Source: Parapristionchus giblindavisi (taxonomy: Eukaryota; Nematoda; Chromadorea; Rhabditida; Diplogasteridae). From it: a stretch of 64,000 nt of DNA. The stretch is taken from positions 1,302,001-1,366,000 of the forward strand of contig CALSFV010000011.1 in NCBI GenBank assembly GCA_943737045.1, in the 5' to 3' direction. This document shows positions 22,013 to 34,352 of the stretch, in pieces. Both the position numbers and the translations under genes were made by a program. The notes under the pieces are model-generated. The model worked only from the letters and a program-made list of their open reading frames with translations, was not told where the DNA came from and searched no databases. Position 1 is the first letter of the stretch; each line of letters begins with the position of its first letter.

Positions 22013-22019
22013 GTATAAG

Positions 22020-22070
22020 GCACATGAAGTCCTGCGGGCGATCACTGCTAGGCCAGTGATTATTGAAGAC
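22020..22070 (+). repeat. MR3 dispersed repeat, copy 2
   Basis: Contains AAGTCCTGCGGGCGATCACT and GCTAGGCCAGTGAT, immediately next to the MR1 copy. Confidence 0.65.
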
Positions 22071-22277
22071 CAATTTTTGCAAGTTTTATTTATGACTTAT
22101 TGTATATTGTAATTATAATAGCAATAAATCATTCATTGTCAGTGTTCATACGATATAGCACCTGTTATTGATACGAGATGACGTGATGGATATTGTTAGG
22201 ATGACTTGGAAATCACAGTAAATCAGCTCATAATCGGCTAATAAAAGATATTGCTAACGGTGATTTATTTAATTCAT

Positions 22278-22505
22278 TTACAGTGTGTACCGTCTCATGT
22301 TTTGACTTGCATTGAAACTATTGAGTACATCGTAGTCAAATGTAACTTTGTTTTTGTTTGTTCGGAATCCATCTTCATCATCGAAATCGAGGTTAAAATC
22401 GGCAGCGTTTATGAAGAGATGATAGAAAACGTATCTCTGATATATCTGCGTTCCATAATATCTACATCTGTTATATTGTATGTCTTCTTGAGTTGTATCA
22501 TCAAA
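22278..22505 (-). pseudogene. Orphan coding-like frame, 75 codons
   Basis: On the minus strand an open frame follows a CTAG that could be an acceptor, and ends in TAA. The peptide is Asp/Asn/Tyr-rich (for example YRYYGTQ-like and FNLDFDDEDGF blocks) and has an N-glycosylation-type NAS. There is no ATG near its start, so it would be a terminal exon. I found no upstream partner exon and no known domain. It may be a gene relic or chance. Confidence 0.25.
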
Positions 22506-22580
22506 CTCTAGTCATCAATACTACCCAATACAGCATAATCCGAAATGACTCGTCTGCACTAATATCATTAATTAAAAAAA

Positions 22581-22727
22581 AAACTTAGTCTACTTGAAAT
22601 ACGTCAGTCACATGGAGTTTACTATAATTCTACTTCAAGTGAAAGAACATTTGACGAAATACATTACAGTATCTAAGCCACTCGAAGTAGACTTACTGTA
22701 AGTTTTGAAGAACCAGAGTCGTTGAGA
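22581..22727 (+). repeat. MR4 MITE, diverged copy
   Basis: Shares the core GTGAAAGAACATTTGACGAA, then ATTACAGTAT, and AGTAGACTTAC blocks with 34143-34352. The ends AGTCTACTTGAAATAC and AGTTTTGAAGAACCAGAG are only partly inverted. Confidence 0.65.
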
Positions 22728-22899
22728 TATGTATTCTTAGAGGAAGAAGATGATTAGCTGATGATACGAATGATCTACCCAACTAAGAGAGCATAGCTCG
22801 TGTCTATCACATAATCGCATGTACATAGTACATATTTCCTCGTTCCCCATGAGCCCAGACCTTTTAAGATCATTCAGATCTTTTCAGAGATCTTTAACC

Positions 22900-22967
22900 A
22901 TTTACAATACAATACATTTATCTTATCAGCACTAAGTGCAGAAGAGTAAGTCAGGGGCAGGGGGGAT
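22900..22967 (+). repeat. MR6 dispersed repeat fragment, copy 2
   Basis: The best copy: ACAATACATTTATCTTATCA, then GCACTAAGTGCAGAAGAG and a GTCAGGGGCAGGGGG end. Confidence 0.5.
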
Positions 22968-23152
22968 TTTCTTGCAAGTTCTTATTCTTCCGTCTCTGAG
23001 AGATGTTATTCTCCATTCAAGAAAACGATCGAACTGAAACTTGTTGATTGAAGTTGTAAACCCACGAAAACGGTCCGCTATCGTCCATTAGGCCTGCTGA
23101 CATTATCTATCATCAATTTCAGTTCCTTGTTCACTATTTCTGGGACAGTAGA

Positions 23153-23232
23153 GCACGTTTAAGCGTGGTGAGACTCGTTAAAACGTGTTGAGGCACGTTC
23201 AAACGTGGTGAAACACGTTCAAACGTGATGAT
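23153..23232 (+). repeat. Four-copy 20-bp tandem repeat
   Basis: Four head-to-tail units of exactly 20 bp: GCACGTTTAAGCGTGGTGAG, ACTCGTTAAAACGTGTTGAG, GCACGTTCAAACGTGGTGAA and ACACGTTCAAACGTGATGAT. Each unit centres on a CACGTT..AACGTG palindrome. Confidence 0.85.
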
Positions 23233-24460
23233 GATGTAACATAAATCACTCAATTGATGATGCAACTACAGCATAATTGAGATACCTAATGGAGCCTAAT
23301 TTGATGCATATACCGAGTAATCTGGTTTAGAAAGTGGCTAAATAGCGTCATTGATGCAGGCTGGACATCAACTTTAATTTGCCTTCCGAAGTTATTCGAT
23401 TAGGCTCTCTGATAATATTTCTAACAAGCAAATCTGCAGATATGAACAGATTCAAACGCGGAAGCAAAGAAACAGGATAAATAGTTGCTCTATTGCTCTA
23501 TGTACAAAGTGATGTATGTGAATAAGGAATAATATGATTTTCTATGGATTTGGGTTGATCTTATGCTTTACTGTGTTATATCACAAGTTCAAAGAAGACA
23601 TTTTACACCCTCGCAAGTCATGCCGGATTATGTAAGAAAAACAAAATAAAAAGGAAGTATAGTTAAGCTCAAAAAGTAAGAATCAGAAGATTGAGAATCA
23701 AAGTTCTTTAAAACAACAGGAAAGCTGTTTAAGCTACATCGAGCTATGATTATATACATATGATTGAATTGTATAACTCTGGGGAATGCAAATTAACGGT
23801 CTGAACTTATGTAAACTCTCAAGTTTGACCAGACCCTCTCGTGAAGATGTAAATCGATAGTTGCAAAGCAGTCAGTTTCAAATTGCAGTACTTGCCAAAA
23901 CTATATGATATTGTGTTTGTTCCCTGAAATATTTTATCCTACGAATTGGTCATTTCCTTGCTCATAATAACTGTAAAAGGCGAAAAATAATCAAAAGCAG
24001 AGATCACGATCTTCAGTTTTTTCCTTCTCACGTACCTAAATCGCTTTTACTAGCTCGTAAAATTATCCCAACATCATTTTTTGACAATTTATCATACTAG
24101 AGTCAAAGATCGCTATGAGAAAAAAAGACATGAAATTATCTAGAATTAGCCGAAGCCGGGAATCAGAACCGGGAATCAGCGACACCGACATCTACATTTA
24201 TGCGAAACCTAAAAAATGAAACCGGCAATTGCAAACTATAATTTGCAGTGGTCAAGCTAATTCAATGTTTCGTGCACTTGTTATTAGACTGAAATTTGAT
24301 AAAATGTATGTAGCCGGATACAACAATGTTATAAAATGTTAATTGGAAGTTTGAACTGGGGAGAGAACCATTGATATATAGAACTGCTTTTGTGCCCAAC
24401 CGTTTTTATTTGTCTTTAGGTTGAATTTCGCGAAGTTTTATATAACTACAATGTTGCAGA

Positions 24461-25028
24461 TCACGGACGGGACACGCAAGCCAAAAGGACGTACGCCCCT
24501 TTTGCCACATGCACATCAAAGTTCAAAAAAACTACGGTATTAGGCGGCATTGCTAAATGCAGAAACGCAACTCTAGAGGCGGAATTTTCAAAAATGTTCG
24601 TAAATTAGCAAACAAATCGTACTGAATAAATTCAAAAATAATTAATTTCGTAGTCGTGAGAGCTAGCTGATAGCTTTTGTCAACGCGACAGACGGAACCA
24701 TAGGTCTGTAAGATATTTGAATATGCAAAATGTTAATAAAAGTAGTGTTCACAGAGATTCCGCGACATAACGAAATATAGGACTTTTCACTGCATTTAGC
24801 AAACTTCGTATTGCCAATACTCTTATTTCTTCTCTATTTTTTTCCAATACAATTTAGATTGTTTCAGTGTTCACCCTCATCAAAGATTTAAGCGAAATAA
24901 ATTCATGAAACTACAAAATTTTGAAGAAACAAAAATAATTCCGGATCTGCGAATTAGGGGTCCCTAAAACGCGCGGTGGCGTGCATAGTGTGCGGCAATT
25001 TGCTGACCCGCCTTTGTCCCGTCCGTGA
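24461..25028. mobile_element. 568-bp element with 14-bp terminal inverted repeats
   Basis: TCACGGACGGGACA at 24461-24474 is matched exactly by its reverse complement at 25015-25028. The inside has no long frame. Both outer flanks carry GA. By structure this is a non-autonomous DNA transposon of unknown superfamily. Confidence 0.65.
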
Positions 25029-26374
25029 GATGTTTCAAGTAATATTCATGGACAGATTTGGGCACAGATTGCGAAAATGATTTTGGATTTAATATAAATG
25101 TTTTGTAGAACTATTTTTCATAAAAAATTCGATGTAGGTGTAAAAAGGAATTTTTTTAATGGTAATCTTCTTCAGTGAAGGTATTCAAGACCGATCATAT
25201 ACCTTCTAACTTGCGCATGGGCACTCAAGCGATGGAATAAATTGCGGGGGTGAGTCTATCTAATCAGAAAATCAGGGACCATGTCTGATGTTACTGGGAA
25301 TATTCGTCAGTTACTGCTATTATTATTATTATTATTATTTTTACATGACGTCCGATTACGGAAGACACACGAAAAGATTAGCGATCTTAAGGGAATTGAC
25401 AAACAGGATTTCGGCATACGATATATACGACGATATTACACATAAATGCTGTGCCAAAAATGAAGTTTAAAAACTAGTGGGTCAAAGGGAGAGCCTTGAC
25501 CATACCACAAATTGCCTTGCAGGGAAAGGTCGCTGCGTTAAGTAGGAAGCAGAAATACGCCATGGTTTATATCAATGTTAAAGGGAGACTGTCATTCAAA
25601 AATTTCTCTTCAATATCATTTAATTTAGGCTAACTAGACAATTTAAAGTAAAAAAAAAATTTTTTTTTGAAACGTTTAGATGTTTTTTGCAACAAAAGAT
25701 ACAATAAATCGTTCCGATATGCATAGATCATGTACAGCTGAAGCCGATAAAACTAGGAAGTTTATAGATCACGCACTACAGATCACTTTATAATTCGTTC
25801 AGATTTTTTTTATAATTTTTTCACTTATGTCTATGATGTCGAAGGCATCAGATAAGTTATATGGCCTCAACTTGATTTGCTTGGCAGACTCGCTTTAAGC
25901 CAACACTTATTTATTTATTTATGTTGGCTTGTGATCATTTCCAGTCGTGACTATTTCCTATAAGAGTTGCAACAGCTATAACTACAAATAAACACAAGCA
26001 TCCTATGTCATATCAAGCTCCGAGAATCCGGATTGTATTCTAGTAAATAAAAACAGTTTCCTGTTGGTGAGGAATCTATCGGGAGCTAATTTAACTAATG
26101 TAATTATGGCCATGCGCACCACTGCAACTGTCCATGTGATGCCCAATGCTTCCAAATGCATCTTCCAGGCAGAAAAAAATGCGGACCGTTATCTTTGCAC
26201 AAAAAACTATTTTCATTGATTACAATATTACTTGAACTCCTTCAAAGTCAGCGAGAACTGTACAATAAAGAACTCATGTCAGCAAAATCATTGGGGTGAT
26301 GATGCTACTAAACTACAGATTTGTCTGGACGTGTGAGGGTTTTCATGGAACTTCTCACTTCTTTCAAATGGTTC

Positions 26375-26452
26375 TCACTTCTCTGGTTTTGCACCGCGCT
26401 CTCGCTTTCTTTGTCTGCGAGAGAGTAAAATTAGCTCGGGAGGGGGACTTTA
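26375..26452. repeat. MR1 hairpin MITE, copy 10 (internally deleted)
   Basis: The centre CTCTCGCTTTCTTTGTCTGC and GAGAGAGTAAAATTAGCTCG are joined directly, so most of the right arm is missing. Confidence 0.65.
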
Positions 26453-27402
26453 AAAAAGGCAGATGCGAGCAAAGTCTGTGTAGGGTGTGCAGGAATCATA
26501 CATCAAAGATTGCTCCGACAAGGACGTGCGTCAGATATCTGGTTTGTGTACATGGCGGCAGATGTTTTTAGCCGTGCTTGTTCTGACCAAATGAACGTTT
26601 TCGCATATGTTCAGGGTAATTTTAGCTCAACATCGAACGAAATTCATCTGATATTAATATTACTACTAATAATAATAATGTTCCAGGGAATATGAAAAAA
26701 TATGTGAAGAACAAAGCACAATGACCGTATATAGAATGCGGCTGGGAAATAGAATTTGGACTCAACCTCTGCTTCCACAAGCATTCAGCGTGGATCACCA
26801 TTTCAACTCAACATAACTGTAGTCTGCGACCTAGATTCTGAGCGTGTGAGGGTTCTCATGGAATGGGACTTCTGTCTTGATTTGAGAACTGCGGGATTTA
26901 TCGTTACACTAGTAGATTTATCGTTTCTTACAATTTGCTTGTCAAATTAAAGTGAAATCATTGATAGAACTCTATTGCGTGGCTATTTTAGTTTCTCTAA
27001 CACCATTCAACTAGAGTCGCTTACAGTTATTTATAAAACTTGAGCCTTCTATACTAAAGACCGAGTCTATAACGTGGGCGCTAAATACATGGATACAGCA
27101 ATGTTTTCACTATGAACAGTTGTTCCAGATTTAGTTATAGCAGCTGCACTTTCCCGTTCTATATGTAGAATCACCGATTTAAACACCCACGAACACTTGT
27201 AGATCACACTAAAAACATCCCATGCAAATTTAAATCTACCGACAGACATTTTTTGCCTGAATTAGATTGACTTATGGTCTGCACAGCTACATATTATTTC
27301 CGTTCGGTTTGTGGAAACACCCACGATATTTAAAGCCACTTAAAGTCTCTCTACAGTAACACTTCGATGCAACTACATAATTTGAATCTCACGTCATGGT
27401 TT

Positions 27403-27478
27403 TAAAGGCATACCCGAGCTACTCTTCGCTCTGGTAATGCTCTCTCCCTTTTTTGTCTACGAGAGAGCATTACCTGGT
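27403..27478. repeat. MR1 hairpin MITE, copy 11 (right end lost)
   Basis: It begins AAAGGCATACCCGAGCTACT. The stem is GGTAATGCTCTCTC with ACGAGAGAGCATTACC, a perfect short inverted pair; the element stops after it. Confidence 0.7.
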
Positions 27479-30104
27479 ATTAATAGCAATTTCTGTGGCT
27501 ATTCTGGGCTAAATATTCTATTGCTTGTATGTATATACAATAGCGAATTAATTATGATGTCTTACGTAGATATCGTATACAGTAGTGCATCATGTTAAGG
27601 AAGGAAACATTGAAAAGAATTAAATCCACGGACTAAAATATATAATATAATAGACGGACGTCATCGTTAATGTGATTATAGGATCTGAACTTTTGAAAAA
27701 TAACATGGCTACGTGAATTAGAAGAGTACATTCGGTGGATCATGCAGCAATGAAACATTTATTAATAATAATTAAGTAAATTAACATTATCCGCGCTTCG
27801 GTTATAATGATGCCATTTTGTTCCGGTGGTATGATTACCAGGTGGTGCATAATTAATTGTATATTATAATAAGGTCAAGGAACGCGGCACTTAGGGATTT
27901 GTGATCACTGTCTAATGGAATAATTATGTAGTGAATGAATAAATGGGGAAATGCATGGAAAAATTATAACATGTAGTCTGGTGATCGAGTAATCAGTTCT
28001 AGTTGTCGGGGACAATAGAATAAAGTCTATGAATAGATGGTAACAGAAATAGAAAAAAACTCACAACAGTCCTTTGGTGAGGTGTCTACAGGGAATTTCT
28101 AGTTTCTTTGTGTGTTTTTTAGGGATTTTACTTTTTAGACGTAGCGGCCGAAACACCGAGGATTTCTTCTATGAGGGTTCAAACGTTCTAGAAACATGCT
28201 TTTTGCCAAGTTTTTTTGTTTCGCGGTTTGTATTGAAAACAGTTAGTAAAGTACAAAACTTGCTTGAAAACTAATTTACGCACTACTTTTAAGTGATTCA
28301 TTGTACTATTGCCCTTATTATTTTTATGACTACATTCATTAATCCAATCTTAGTGGGTGATTTTCTCCAGCTTTGAGTTATTCAATACATGAAAGAAGAA
28401 AACTACGGGTCGAGAGATTTGACTGCCTTTTTGCGAATGTCATTTTGGAGCCCCCATCAACTCCCACGGAAGTCACTCACTTATCCGTTATGAGAAATTT
28501 TGTTTAAAAAGTGCCCCTCGGTGGACACTGTGGTTACCCATTTATTACCACTTTGGGGACCCCACTCACTGTTTTCTAACGTCAAAGAGACAAAGTGTTA
28601 TGGACTTTGGCGTGTTATGGACTTTTATTGCTTATGGAGACAGGAACTATCGTGAAGCGCAATTTGTGCATTCCTTCACCGAGCAAAGTACGAGAACGTT
28701 AGCACTCTTTGAAGATGTTCAATATATTATAAATAAGTCCATGACGCTCCTGTTATGATCCTTGAAATGTGCAAAATGACCTTATCACGATGCATTTCAA
28801 GAGTTTCAAGACCATATTCACGTCTTCTAGGAATATTCAGAGTGCGCTTTCATTATCTACAAGTCATGCATTCATTAATCTTTCTATAAATATTAATGTT
28901 ATTTAAGAACGAGAACCAGGAGATTTGAGGATGCGATATTATTATATCACGACGAACGGAGGGTCTACTCTTTCCGTCGAGAGGTTGGAAACGTTGCCTG
29001 CGTAGCTTATTGGCTGGCATAGTGCGGCAAGCTGGTTCAATCGCCGTTTGCTACTTTCTAGAATCTGTCAAATTTGAAAATTTGTACCATTCCCTGATGC
29101 TGCAAAGAATACTCCGCTCGGACTACGGTGTTCTGGGGGTTGGTATTGTTTTTTTTAGAGAAAATTGTTTTTGCATTGAGGGACACGCGATCTATAGTTC
29201 TGCCTGGACAGTTAAGCAACGAAAACCACGAGGGAATCCTTCTTCAATAAATGTAACTGCCAAAAAAGAATTACTGCTTGACAAATAATACATGCCATTA
29301 ATATTAATAAGTTATTAATAAAAAAAATAACTAGATTAATGATCGAGAAGAGTGCTAAAATTAACACAAACACGAAAAACAACGCTACAGTTGAACATGA
29401 AAGCCAAAACAGCTATAAAAATAAATTATGATATATCAATAGTTCCGTCCCTAGTGGGTACAATGTCTGTTGTTTTTTTTTGTTCTCAGAACTACTTTGT
29501 ATTTACGTTTTTCCCTGTCTAGTGTACAGGTTATCCTTGGGTTCACTGAAACTAAAGTCAAGTATTGATAGTTTGCATACGATTCGGGGGCAAATGCTAG
29601 CCTGTATATGGGCAAAAATCGTTACTTTTTAGGGAACCATTTACCCGTATACGGATAAATTGTGTCCACAAGTTGGGAAAGTAGGGAATTTTGTTGCCCG
29701 CATATTGAAAGTTTGCCCTCGGCAGCATAACAGAACAACTGAGAGAAGAAAGTATCAAATGAAACTGGCGCAGGAAAAGTGACATAAAATGTCAAATTCA
29801 AAACAAAAGAGTTAAATATCACACACCAAAGGTCTTGTGCACTGTGTAGTAAATGAAGATACATCGTACCACGGAAATGTGTAAATATAACTAGAGTTCA
29901 AATATATTGTTAATAATGTAAAATCGATTGAGAACAAATCAATAGTAGCATTATGTTCTCTATTAGATTCGAGATGCTTTTATTTATGCATCTCATGTAA
30001 TAAATTAATAAATAAAATTGTGCAAGAATAGGATTGCAAGCACTATAAGAATATGTTTTAAGATGTGAACATTTTTAAATAACACTATTTGTGCTTCACG
30101 GTGT

Positions 30105-30245
30105 TTCAATCTTTATCAGGTTCACACACGGTGTGCTGGGACATGGATGATAACCATTGGTATATGATGCCCTATGAATCAGTCATATGAATTACCACCT
30201 TGCAGAGATCTCCCGCGGGACTTTTTCGCGTGCTTGAATGTCGGG
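30105..30245 (+). repeat. MR3-related repeat, composite copy
   Basis: It contains TTATCAGGTTCACACACGGT and GATGATAACCAT, similar to 48310-48365. It also holds AGAGATCTCCCGCGGGACTT and GTCGGGATTTACCTTTCAC, similar to the MR3 block at 46470-46525. Confidence 0.5.
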
Positions 30246-31607
30246 ATTTACCTTTCACTTTTCACCATATGGAATATTCCTCCAGTGTACCATCACTGGA
30301 TAATCTGCTGTGCCTACCACCTACGATTCTGATACCCCCTCCACCACCTGATACCAACTCGAAATTGGCATAGCATCTGTCTCGACAGATAGACAACTGA
30401 CATTTACTATATAAAGATCAAGATCCAGCCGTTCTCTGTCTGCCACAACCCACATGTTTGTCTGTTTACCGCAATAGGCCAGGTGAATGCTAGTTTAGAT
30501 AGACCTTGTTATTTCAGGGCTCAACAACGACGTATGCAAAGGCTAAATCGAGAGACTTCGGATTAACCTCGAGCATAGGTGAGATTAATTCCATTACGCA
30601 TAGAGCAAATTAATCCGATTAAAAGCATCTATAGACGATGAGAGGATTGGGAGTTGAGGAACAGGGATAAGCAGTGGCCTACGTAATGATCCGAATGAAA
30701 CATCGCATTTCACAGTATTTACACAAAGCTTTAAATATGGAGGCCCTGCAAATGTCTATACAAATCCATAACATATCGCTTATGTTAGGGATAAACGATG
30801 TGCAAGAACGTAGCATTCATCAATCCCATTACGCTGTGGTGAAAGTGGGGACTAATCGTTTGCCTCACTTGAAAATTTTCAAAATTCGCGCATTTGCCTG
30901 TGCATGACTCACGATTCACCTTAGAGATGACATTTAAGAACAACGATTTTGTTGAAGACTTCGTATTGTTATCTATCGTTTTGATCTCTAAAGTCGGATT
31001 TTAAATAATGAAGTAAAAATGTAAACCCAAATTGTGTTTTGTAGTTTGTGAACTATCGGCTAAGGGATTTTCCGTGACATGATGGATATATGGGAGTTCA
31101 GGAGTGAAAGCTTGGAAACCCTACTAGGTTCAAGAGTTAATCTGGAAAAATGAGGGGATATGTAACTGATCCGATTTGGAAGCACTTGTACCATATAAAT
31201 GAGCTGTTTATTAGCGAGTCTGCTGATTACCGGCTATTAAGAAACCCCTGGGGAGATTATTACTTACACCCCAGTGTACTCTGTGAACACTGAAGAACTG
31301 GAACATAGACGTAGCGACCGAAACACAATGAAGCACAATTACTAACGAAGGGGGCAGGAGATTTAGGGTGAATTAGGCTATTATCATGACAAACGTTGGA
31401 TCAACTAGATGTGGCATTCTCTGATAGATTCGTGCCACGATTCCCGTTTGTACTACCGTTTGTGTCACTCGAGGGCCCCCTCTTTAAAGGGAGTGTAACC
31501 TCACTCAATGGTCTCTTCGACGCGCAATGCTTTCTCGTTATTAGAGAAAACAGAAATAGTGTGCGCAATGAAGAGACTATTTTAGAGAGTTAACGCTACC
31601 TTTAATA

Positions 31608-32199
31608 TAGTCCCGCACGTTCGCGCTCCCTAAACGCGGCCTCCCGCAGCCCGCGGGGGGCCGCATCATGCCGCATCGATGAATAATTGTTTTTGAAACA
31701 TTTCATTGCTTGTGATCGTTACATCATCAGATAATATTAATATCACCGCAGAACCGAAAATTTTTGGTTGAGTGTGGACAGAGTCACACAGCCAGCCGTG
31801 CTCTCGAAACGCGGCATGATGCGGCCCCCCGCGGCCCGCGGGGGCCGCATCATGCCGCATCGATGAATAAATTTTTTATTCAAACAATTCATTGGTTGCG
31901 ATCGTTGCATCATCATGTCCGCACCCTTATTTGATGATGCAACGATCACAAACAACGAATTGTTTAAAAAAAATTTTTTCATCGATGCGGCATGATGCGC
32001 GAATGTGCGACGCTGTCCACACTCAACCAAAAATTTTCGTTTTTGCGGTGATAATAATATTATCTGATGATGCAACGATCACAACAATGAAATTTTTGAA
32101 AAACAATTATTCATCGATGCGGCATGATGCCCCCCCCCCGCGGGCCGCGGGGGGGGGGGGGGGGGGCGTGTTTAGGGAGCGCGAACGTGCGGTACTGTA
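31608..32199. mobile_element. ~590-bp foldback element with nested hairpin modules
   Basis: The terminal repeats are AGTCCCGCACGTTCGCGC then TCCCTAAAC, with the reverse complement closing at 32197. Inside, two nested inverted pairs use related modules: GCCGCATCATGCCGCATCGA plus TGAATAA, and TGATCGTTACATCATCAG-type blocks. Very GC-rich palindromes (GGCCCGCGGGGG and similar) lie at 31640-31660, 31822-31848 and 32133-32166, the last ending in a long G-run. The flanks carry TA/TATA. No transposase frame is visible; all open frames are mirror images of the repeats. Confidence 0.85.
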
Positions 32200-33541
32200 T
32201 ATCTAAGTCCAAATCTTATAATTTCAACTGTAATGTGCATGCAAACCTAAATTTCTACATTACAAACAATTTATTTATTGTGTGTTGTGCAAATGGGATA
32301 ATAATACAGTAAGAAGCCGTGCAATGATGAAATGATGTTTTCCTGTTACTCTAATTATATCAAATAACACTTTACAGTAATAAATCAGGCCAAAAAGCAA
32401 ACATGCGGTGCATTTTATTATTATTATTATAGTTTTGCAGTGTGTACACGCACTCCAATGAGATGGAGGATCCAGCGACAGATTTGCATTTCAATTTTTT
32501 CAATAAAATTGCTTTTCAATCATCGTTTTATCTCCGAAAAAATTATTTGTCACATGTACACGCATGAAGGATACAGGGGGAAATGTGTCCAATAATCATT
32601 AAAACAGTATGCTCTCGAGAGTACTCGGGGGTTAGCTATCATTTTCATCTTGAATTCTGTTTCATGATTAAATATTCGAAAAGGATCACGTGTGACGGCT
32701 TTGATTCTGAATAAAGTCATCAGTAGCTGATCAGAAGAAGAACGAAAAATTATTCAAGATACACCTCGGACATCATCACGAAGAGACTTATCAGCCGTTT
32801 AGGAGCAACTTTTCCTTTTCCTTCCCAATTGGATCTATGTTTGAAAGCACGCGTTGAATTGAAGCAGTTAAAAGTTTAAAAAGATAAAAGTCTCGTTATT
32901 CAAAGTTCACGAAGACCTGCGGGAGATCAGAGCCATTGATAATTCCAGGCCAACTTAAGGGACCTACAATACTAGAAATGACTTTAATGTAAAAATGATG
33001 TATAAACTATTCGTTAATCATTAATCTGAAATACTTTATAAAATTAAAAATAAGTAAACAATTTCAGTGTTGGATTATTTTTGTAGTTTGTACATTTGCA
33101 CTTATCATCACGATTAACTAGAAGCAAAGTATTTAATATGGATTCCATAAATTCTTTGATGTTTATACCTACTCTTCTCCTATGATGAACGATCAGCTAT
33201 GTTGTTCAGTTAAGGACGCCAGAAGTTTAAAAAAATGATAACACTCGTATTCTTCTAGTAAAGCAATTCAACGACCTTGGCGTCACTTACAATAATAATC
33301 TATGCTTATCTCATCTCACATTCAATTTCTGGTGACGAAATTAGATGTTCATTCTTCTACGTTATTTTCTCAAAAATCGTGAACGCTCGCTTGTTTTCCA
33401 CGTGTCCTAATATGAAATGTTCATTACGTACGCGCAGAATAAAGTATTATTATTAATATTAATATGAAGGAATACAGAAACAGTGACGAAATATCTCGTT
33501 CGGATTTCGACCTTATTGTTAATCATGTTTATCGAAGGACA
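32200..33541. other. AT-rich interval, nothing identified
   Basis: Only AT-rich sequence, with an MR3-like fragment near 32908-32950 (CGAAGACCTGCGGGAGATCA). No gene, RNA or full element is recognisable. Confidence 0.55.
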
Positions 33542-33910
33542 CTAAAGACCGACTGACTGCGTTGTTTGTATTTGGATATGTATATCAAAATATCTTTTAA
33601 AAACACGCGATACAAGATTGATGATATCAGAAGCTGTCATTGACAGGAAAGTGCTGAACTTCAGAAGGAACGGCCAAAATAAAAGGGAAAAAAACAAATA
33701 AAAGAATAGGCTCTTTAGAAATCGCTTACGTACGATAATTTCGTACACAAATCCGTAGATCATTATACGGAAAACCCCACCGATATCGGTACCGTAGTAA
33801 CGGACATAGATAAAACGATACCTCATGCTATCCCACTTCCCGCGGGCCGTTGTGCACAACATGATCGAATATAGGATGAGAATATGAATAAAAGGTATTG
33901 TGAACGGCAT
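33542..33910 (-). CDS. Hypothetical protein with N-terminal signal-like segment
   Basis: A 122-codon frame. The first 24 residues (MPFTIPFIHILILYSIMLCT ...) look like a signal peptide or signal anchor. Tyr/Arg-rich sequence follows (RFIYVRYYGTDIGGVFR), and then a second hydrophobic stretch (FFYLFFSLLFWPFLL). A strong donor (GTAAGC) lies in frame after codon 64, so the true exon may end near 33718 and splice to something I cannot find. There is no known domain, no acceptor directly before the ATG and no neighbouring gene. It may be chance in AT-rich DNA. Confidence 0.25.
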   Translation of the reverse strand: MPFTIPFIHILILYSIMLCTTARGKWDSMRYRFIYVRYYGTDIGGVFRIMIYGFVYEIIVRKRFLKSLFFYLFFSLLFWPFLLKFSTFLSMTASDIINLVSRVFKRYFDIHIQIQTTQSVGL

Positions 33911-34142
33911 CTTCTCGGTGAATAAAGACGAATGGCATTACAGAGAACCGTTTGACGAAAGTGCAACACACTTCTTTGGGATATTTTTAAATGTAAAGAC
34001 CAAGCGGGTGAGAGAGTGTATTCAGAGCCTACAGTTTGAAATACTCCCGACAATGACAATTCTAAACATCTTACAGAATTAAGAAATCGGGATCTATTGC
34101 AGTCTACGTAATTAAATTCACTAATACAAAGACGATGTACAA

Positions 34143-34352
34143 TCTCTGGTATTTTGCCACTTAAAGTCTACTTAAACTGCGTCACAGACTTTAAGTAGAC
34201 TTTAAGTAAACTTTAAGTGAAAGAACATTTGACGAAATGCATTACAGTATACCACACCACTTTAAGTAGACTTACGTCTCACTTTAAGTTTACTTAAAGT
34301 CTACTTAAAGTGGGAAAGTTTAAGTAGACTTTAAGTGGCAAAATACCAGAGA
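34143..34352. repeat. MR4 MITE, full 210-bp copy
   Basis: Perfect ~36-bp terminal repeats begin TCTCTGGTATTTTGCCACTT and end in its reverse complement. Subterminal blocks are many ACTTTAAGTAGACTTTAAG units in both orientations. The centre is GTGAAAGAACATTTGACGAA. Confidence 0.85.

Larger units (their letters stand above)
21351..24460. other. Gene-poor interval with repeats
   Basis: Holds MR7, MR1, MR3, MR4 and MR6 copies, an orphan minus-strand frame and a 20-bp tandem repeat, all listed separately. From about 23240 to 24460 I see only AT-rich unique sequence. Confidence 0.55.
25029..31607. other. AT-rich interval without a supportable gene
   Basis: Contains a TAT microsatellite (25318-25345), two MR1 copies, and a block at 30105-30245 that resembles 46430-46540 and 48300-48380. 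A short AGACGTAGCG.CCGAAACAC motif occurs at 28137-28160 and 31305-31327. Short frames such as 29010-29288 and 30674-30907 have no domain, no signal peptide and no partner exons. Confidence 0.55.

Noticed and set aside
24150..24200. CCGGGAATC and GAACCGGG repeats resembling a tRNA T arm
   Set aside because: There is no acceptor stem, D arm or anticodon loop around them.
31666..32312. Frames of 60-110 codons with repeated LNKKFIHRCGMM-like peptides
   Set aside because: They are translations of the mirrored foldback modules, present on both strands.
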